Below are positions 60,606 through 64,000 of a DNA stretch of 64,000 nucleotides, in pieces. Position 1 is the first letter of the stretch; each line of letters begins with the position of its first letter. Position numbers and translations under genes: made by a program. The stretch is from Alteribacter aurantiacus DSM 18675 (GTDB lineage Bacteria > Bacillota > Bacilli > Bacillales > Salisediminibacteriaceae), in the NCBI RefSeq assembly GCF_000429705.1, contig NZ_KE386941.1, forward strand, positions 558,001-622,000, written 5' to 3'. The notes under the pieces are model-generated. The model saw only the letters and a program-made list of their open reading frames with translations, searched no databases and was not told the origin of the DNA.

Positions 60606-61574
60606 GTGTTCCGCATTGGTTATCGTACATTAAAAACAGCACTTGGGGCCTCCGCGGCAATTGCAATTGCGCAAGGCTTGCAACTTGATTTCTATGCTTC
60701 AGCCGGGATTATTGCTGTATTATGTATCCAAAAAACGAAAAAGCAGTCTTTTCAAATGTCTTGGGAGCGGCTACTAGCTTGTATGGTCGGCCTTTTATAT
60801 GCAGGTGTCCTTTTTGAATTACTCGGATATCACCCGATCAGTGTAGGTATTTTGCTTCTACTTTTCATTCCCACAATGCTTGTATTAAAAGCGCAGCATG
60901 GTATTGTCACCAGCACCGTCATCATTCTACATATCTACACATTAGAAGCCATTAGTATCCCTATTGTAATCAATGAGATTGGTCTGATCTTAATAGGGAT
61001 AGGGTGTGCTCTCCTTATGAATATTTACATGCCAAGTGTAGAATCGGAATTATTGAAGCTTCAAGAAGAACTTGAAGAGAAGTTGCGAATTATTCTCCAT
61101 GAGTTTGCTGTTTATGTTAAAGAGGGCGATAATGCTTGGTCAGGAAAGGAGCTTACAGAGGCTGCTGATGTCTTACATCAAGGAAAAAGCATAGCCCTTC
61201 AAAACCTTGAAAACCATGTGTTACGCTATGAAGACCTATATTATCATTACTTTAAAATGAGAGAAAAACAATTGGACATCATTGAACGTATGATGCCGCT
61301 ATTAGCATCTGTTGATGTTCAAATCAGGCAAGGAGAAATGGTGGCGGAGTTTCTCGATGATCTCAGTGCTGGTGTCCACCCAGAAAACACGGCACACATC
61401 TTTATAGATCGTCTAGAAGAGCTTCAAGAATCGTTTAAAGATATGCCTCTTCCAAATACGAGAGAGGAATTTGAAACTCGATCGGCACTTTTCCAGCTCA
61501 TTAAAGAGTTGGAGCAATATTTAATCATTAAACGTCAATTTAAGCCCAAAAAAGAATATACGATGTTTCGATGA
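60606..61574 (+). CDS. yqjA: Aromatic acid exporter family membrane protein (YqjA-like)
   Basis: 322 residues: an N-terminal membrane domain with five to six segments (about 13-140) and a C-terminal cytoplasmic helical domain, the DUF939/FUSC-type layout. The start MFRIGYRTLKTALGASAAIAIAQGLQLDFYASAGIIAVL is characteristic. GTG start behind GAGAGGAGA. Transport substrate unknown. In B. subtilis yqjA also follows brxB. Confidence 0.87.
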   Translation: MFRIGYRTLKTALGASAAIAIAQGLQLDFYASAGIIAVLCIQKTKKQSFQMSWERLLACMVGLLYAGVLFELLGYHPISVGILLLLFIPTMLVLKAQHGIVTSTVIILHIYTLEAISIPIVINEIGLILIGIGCALLMNIYMPSVESELLKLQEELEEKLRIILHEFAVYVKEGDNAWSGKELTEAADVLHQGKSIALQNLENHVLRYEDLYYHYFKMREKQLDIIERMMPLLASVDVQIRQGEMVAEFLDDLSAGVHPENTAHIFIDRLEELQESFKDMPLPNTREEFETRSALFQLIKELEQYLIIKRQFKPKKEYTMFR

Positions 61575-61628
61575 ATAGCAAACCCCTTTCTGATAAATAG
61601 TAAGAAAAATAGGGTGGGGGCGACGTGC

Positions 61629-62144
61629 ATGGGGAAAGGGATATTGGTTGTAATACTTTTGATTGTTTCACCAATTTGGCCACTCGGTGAAAATCCGCTG
61701 CCGGGGGATCCTTATATCATCGTAAACAAACATGTAAACGAACTTGCCTTTTATCATTCAGGGGAAATCGAACAGGTCTTTCCTGTTGCACTAGGAAAAG
61801 AGACAGACGAAACACCTGAAGGAGAGTTCAACCTTTTAATAAAAGCTAAAAATCCTTACTATAGAAAAAAAGATATCCCAGGCGGAGATGAAGATAACCC
61901 GTTGGGAACGAGGTGGCTTGGCTTTGATGCCCAAGAGACGAATGGGCGAATCTACGGCATTCATGGAACGAACAACCCTGAGTCAATTGGGAAACGAGTA
62001 ACGGCAGGGTGTGTGAGAATGGAGAATAAAGACATTGAATTTCTCTTTGAACAGGTGCCAGTTGGAATGAAAATCCTTGTTATCGATGATGAACGGTCCT
62101 TTGAAGAGCTTGGTATTGAGAATGGTGCATTGGAGTATAAATGA
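61629..62144 (+). CDS. L,D-transpeptidase (YkuD domain)
   Basis: 171 residues: an N-terminal signal or anchor (about 3-18) and one YkuD domain. The active site reads GIHGTNNPESIGKRVTAGCVRMENKDIEFLF, with His, and the catalytic Cys in AGCVRM. Such enzymes form 3-3 cross-links or modify peptidoglycan. GGTGGGGG fits the ATG at 61629. Confidence 0.9.
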   Translation: MGKGILVVILLIVSPIWPLGENPLPGDPYIIVNKHVNELAFYHSGEIEQVFPVALGKETDETPEGEFNLLIKAKNPYYRKKDIPGGDEDNPLGTRWLGFDAQETNGRIYGIHGTNNPESIGKRVTAGCVRMENKDIEFLFEQVPVGMKILVIDDERSFEELGIENGALEYK

Positions 62145-62162
62145 AAGATCTGAACAGCTAAA

Positions 62163-62197
62163 AGGCCGTTCCCCAATATTGGGGAACGGCCTATTTT
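62163..62197. terminator. Bidirectional terminator
   Basis: AGGCCGTTCCCCAAT and its exact complement form a 15-bp inverted repeat followed by ATTTTT on the plus strand. Convergent with the small minus-strand gene. Confidence 0.9.
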
Positions 62198-62218
62198 TAT
62201 TGCTTCATTATAACGGGT

Positions 62219-62308
62219 TTACCACATTGTTGCTCCCATCATTACTGTACCTAAAAACATAATGGCAATCATCATATAAATAATGGCTTTACGTGCTTTG
62301 CGGGGCAT
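62219..62308 (-). CDS. prli42: Prli42-like stressosome-associated miniprotein
   Basis: 29 codons: MPRKARKAIIYMMIAIMFLG then TVMMGATMW. A basic N-terminus and a single membrane segment, the layout of Prli42, the small membrane anchor of the stressosome described in Listeria and found through the Bacilli. A full AAGGAGGT is seven bases before the ATG, strong evidence for translation of so short a gene. A second ATG six bases further upstream is in another frame that stops soon. Confidence 0.75.
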   Translation of the reverse strand: MPRKARKAIIYMMIAIMFLGTVMMGATMW

Positions 62309-62517
62309 ACATCGTACCTCCTTACAAGAATCATACCCTTATTTTAATAAAAATGAAGCAATAAGACAAGGGGCACTCCTCTTATAAATCACGGTTTAAA
62401 TATACTTTAGGAAAATAATGAATTTTTTGACGAGAAGGATTTAACCATGTCGAAATCGAAGTATAGTATGTTAGCGCTTTCTTTACAAAGCTATTGATCA
62501 AAGGAGGTCACATCCCC

Positions 62518-64000
62518 ATGAAAACGAAAGAGTCCTCATATTATAAAGAGTGGACAGAAAAGACAGAACAAGAAACCACTAAAAAGCCGGAAAGACAAGA
62601 TGGTTTCAAAACATCCTCAAACATTCCATTAGAACGAGTATACGTTCCGGAAAATATAACGGAGACATACAAAGAAGAAATCGGATTACCGGGTGAATAT
62701 CCTTATACGAGGGGTATTCGACGCACCATGTATCGCGGTCGACATTGGACGATGAGACAATATGCAGGTTTCGGATCAGCAAAAGAAACCAATACGAGAT
62801 TTCGTTACTTACTCGATCAAGGACAGACAGGATTAAGTGTTGCATTTGATTTGCCGACCCAAATTGGCTACGATTCCGACGATGGGATGGCACTGGGTGA
62901 AGTAGGGAAGGTCGGGGTAGCGATTGATTCACTAGAAGATATGGAGCAATTGCTTGATGGTATTGCCTTGGACAAGGTAAGTACCTCTATGACCATTAAT
63001 GCACCTGCTGCTGTACTTCTGGCAATGTATATGGTTGTAGCTGAAAAGCAAGGTGTACCACCTGAAAAGATCCAAGGAACCATTCAAAATGACATCTTAA
63101 AAGAATATATTGCCAGGGGAACGTATATCTATCCTCCTAAACCTTCGATGAGGTTAATTACAGATATCTTCTCCTATTGTGCTGAACATGCACCGAAGTT
63201 TAATACTATTTCAATAAGCGGCTACCATATCCGAGAAGCTGGATCCAATGCTGTTCAAGAGCTGGCATTTACAATTGCAAATGCAAAGGCGTATGTGGAA
63301 GCTGCAATTGAATCTGGACTTGATGTGGATATATTTGCCCCAAGGCTAGCGTTCTTCTTTAACGGTCATAATCATTTCTTTGAAGAGGTGGCAAAGTTCC
63401 GAGCGGCTAGACGAATGTGGGCTAAGATCATGAAGGAAGAATACGGTGCAAAAAATGAAAAGAGCTGGCAACTTAGGTTCCATACTCAAGTTGCAGGATC
63501 AACGCTTACCGCACAACAGCCTGATAATAATATCGTTCGGGTCGCACTTCAGGCACTTGCAGCCGTTATGGGTGGTACTCAGAGTCTTCACACGAATGCA
63601 AAAGACGAGGCACTCGCCCTGCCGACTGAAGACTCAGCCAGAATCGCGCTTCGCACGCAGCAAATTATTGCGAATGAAACAGGCGTGGCAGATACGATTG
63701 ACCCTCTAGGGGGTTCTTACTATGTGGAAGCTCTTACTGACGAAATGGAAGCGGAAGCCATTAAATACATTAAAGAAATCGAAAACCGTGGAGGAGCTGT
63801 AGCGGCAGTCGATCAGCAATATATGCAACGAGAGATCAGAAGAACGGCGTATGAAACACAAAAGAAAATTGAAAACGAAGAAGAGATCGTTGTAGGGGTA
63901 AATAAGTACCGATTAGAAGAAGAGCCGGAGCCGGAACTTCTAGAAGTGAATGAAAGCTTTGTGAACGAGCAACACGATCGTTTACAGGCGATACGAAAGA
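62518..64000 (+). CDS. Acyl-CoA mutase large subunit (methylmalonyl-CoA mutase type), runs off the window
   Basis: At least 494 residues of the B12-dependent TIM-barrel subunit. AAAGGAGGTCA precedes the ATG. Typical segments are WTMRQYAGFGSAKETN, GLSVAFDLPTQIGYDSD, STSMTINAPAAV, NDILKEYIARGTYIYPP, SGYHIREAGSNAVQELA, LRFHTQVAGSTLTAQQP and DPLGGSYYVE. The Arg of IARGTY (Arg207 in Propionibacterium mutase) favours a methylmalonyl-type substrate, but the Tyr89 place (GPYxTMY) reads GIRRTMY. The B12-binding domain is not visible; in this subfamily it is often a separate subunit. Position behind the bkd region fits branched-chain catabolism. Confidence 0.9.
   Translation, partial: MKTKESSYYKEWTEKTEQETTKKPERQDGFKTSSNIPLERVYVPENITETYKEEIGLPGEYPYTRGIRRTMYRGRHWTMRQYAGFGSAKETNTRFRYLLDQGQTGLSVAFDLPTQIGYDSDDGMALGEVGKVGVAIDSLEDMEQLLDGIALDKVSTSMTINAPAAVLLAMYMVVAEKQGVPPEKIQGTIQNDILKEYIARGTYIYPPKPSMRLITDIFSYCAEHAPKFNTISISGYHIREAGSNAVQELAFTIANAKAYVEAAIESGLDVDIFAPRLAFFFNGHNHFFEEVAKFRAARRMWAKIMKEEYGAKNEKSWQLRFHTQVAGSTLTAQQPDNNIVRVALQALAAVMGGTQSLHTNAKDEALALPTEDSARIALRTQQIIANETGVADTIDPLGGSYYVEALTDEMEAEAIKYIKEIENRGGAVAAVDQQYMQREIRRTAYETQKKIENEEEIVVGVNKYRLEEEPEPELLEVNESFVNEQHDRLQAIRK

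Noticed and set aside
1..64000. CRISPR array, complete insertion sequence or prophage
   Set aside because: No regularly spaced identical repeats of CRISPR type, no transposase, integrase or phage structural genes were seen in the window.

Overview
The window is a chromosomal segment of a low-to-moderate GC, endospore-forming member of the Bacillaceae. Spore-formation genes (spoIIIAA-AH, spoIVB, spo0A) and a gene order close to the Bacillus subtilis yqz-yqh-yqi-yqj region support this. An OLE RNA with its partner gene oapA and a B12-dependent ribonucleotide reductase, neither found at this place in B. subtilis, point to an extremophilic (alkaliphilic or halophilic) genus rather than B. subtilis itself. 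The genus cannot be fixed from the sequence alone.

Layout. 1-3.4 kb: aroK and yqzE, then the reverse-strand pair yqhH-yqhG. 3.5-7.9 kb: tandem glycine riboswitch and gcvT-gcvPA-gcvPB. 8-9.5 kb: rhodanese yqhL and octanoyltransferase lipM, which with gcv makes a lipoate/glycine-cleavage neighbourhood. 9.8-12.7 kb: class II ribonucleotide reductase with two NrdR boxes. 12.8-20.3 kb: mntR, a 41-42 bp tandem repeat array, a patatin-like lipase, a PAP2-like pseudoenzyme candidate, yqhP, yqhQ, yqhR, aroQ-pepP-efp and yqhV. 20.3-25.7 kb: the spoIIIA operon behind a sigma-E-type promoter. 26-28.5 kb: an unrecognised small gene, then accB-accC. 28.5-39.5 kb: yqhY, nusB, folD, xseA, xseB, ispA, OLE RNA, oapA, dxs, tlyA, argR, recN. 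39.7-43 kb: spoIVB, an XRE-regulator/membrane-protein pair and spo0A. 43.4-45.9 kb: an envelope-type trio (SteA-like, GT2, MraY/WecA-like). 46-56.8 kb: bkdR and the sigma-54-dependent bkd operon (ptb-bcd-buk-lpdV-bkdAA-bkdAB-bkdB). 57-62.3 kb: a secreted protein, a zinc-binding lipoprotein with an extreme His-rich loop, bacilliredoxin brxB, tRNA-Arg, yqjA, an L,D-transpeptidase and a 29-codon Prli42-like gene. 62.5 kb to the end: the start of an acyl-CoA (methylmalonyl-CoA type) mutase.

How the genes work together. Branched-chain keto acids are oxidised to acyl-CoAs by the bkd operon; ptb and buk make ATP from those acyl-CoAs, and the mutase at the right edge may process the propionyl/methylmalonyl branch. 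LipM supplies lipoyl groups needed by the glycine cleavage and Bkd complexes. spoIIIA, spoIVB and spo0A are three layers of sporulation control. Regulatory sites are readable for several genes: a glycine riboswitch, NrdR boxes over a promoter, 0A boxes with a sigma-H promoter, a sigma-54 promoter with putative BkdR sites, an ARG box and a Zur-like box.

Most notable: the OLE RNA/OapA locus; spoIIID's neighbour spoIIIAD, which has no ATG/GTG/TTG available for its conserved N-terminus and seems to start at ATT; the PAP2-like protein without catalytic residues; the SteA-GT2-MraY-like trio; the 15-residue His/Asp/Glu repeat in the zinc-binding lipoprotein; and an Arg at the usual Tyr position in the mutase active-site motif.
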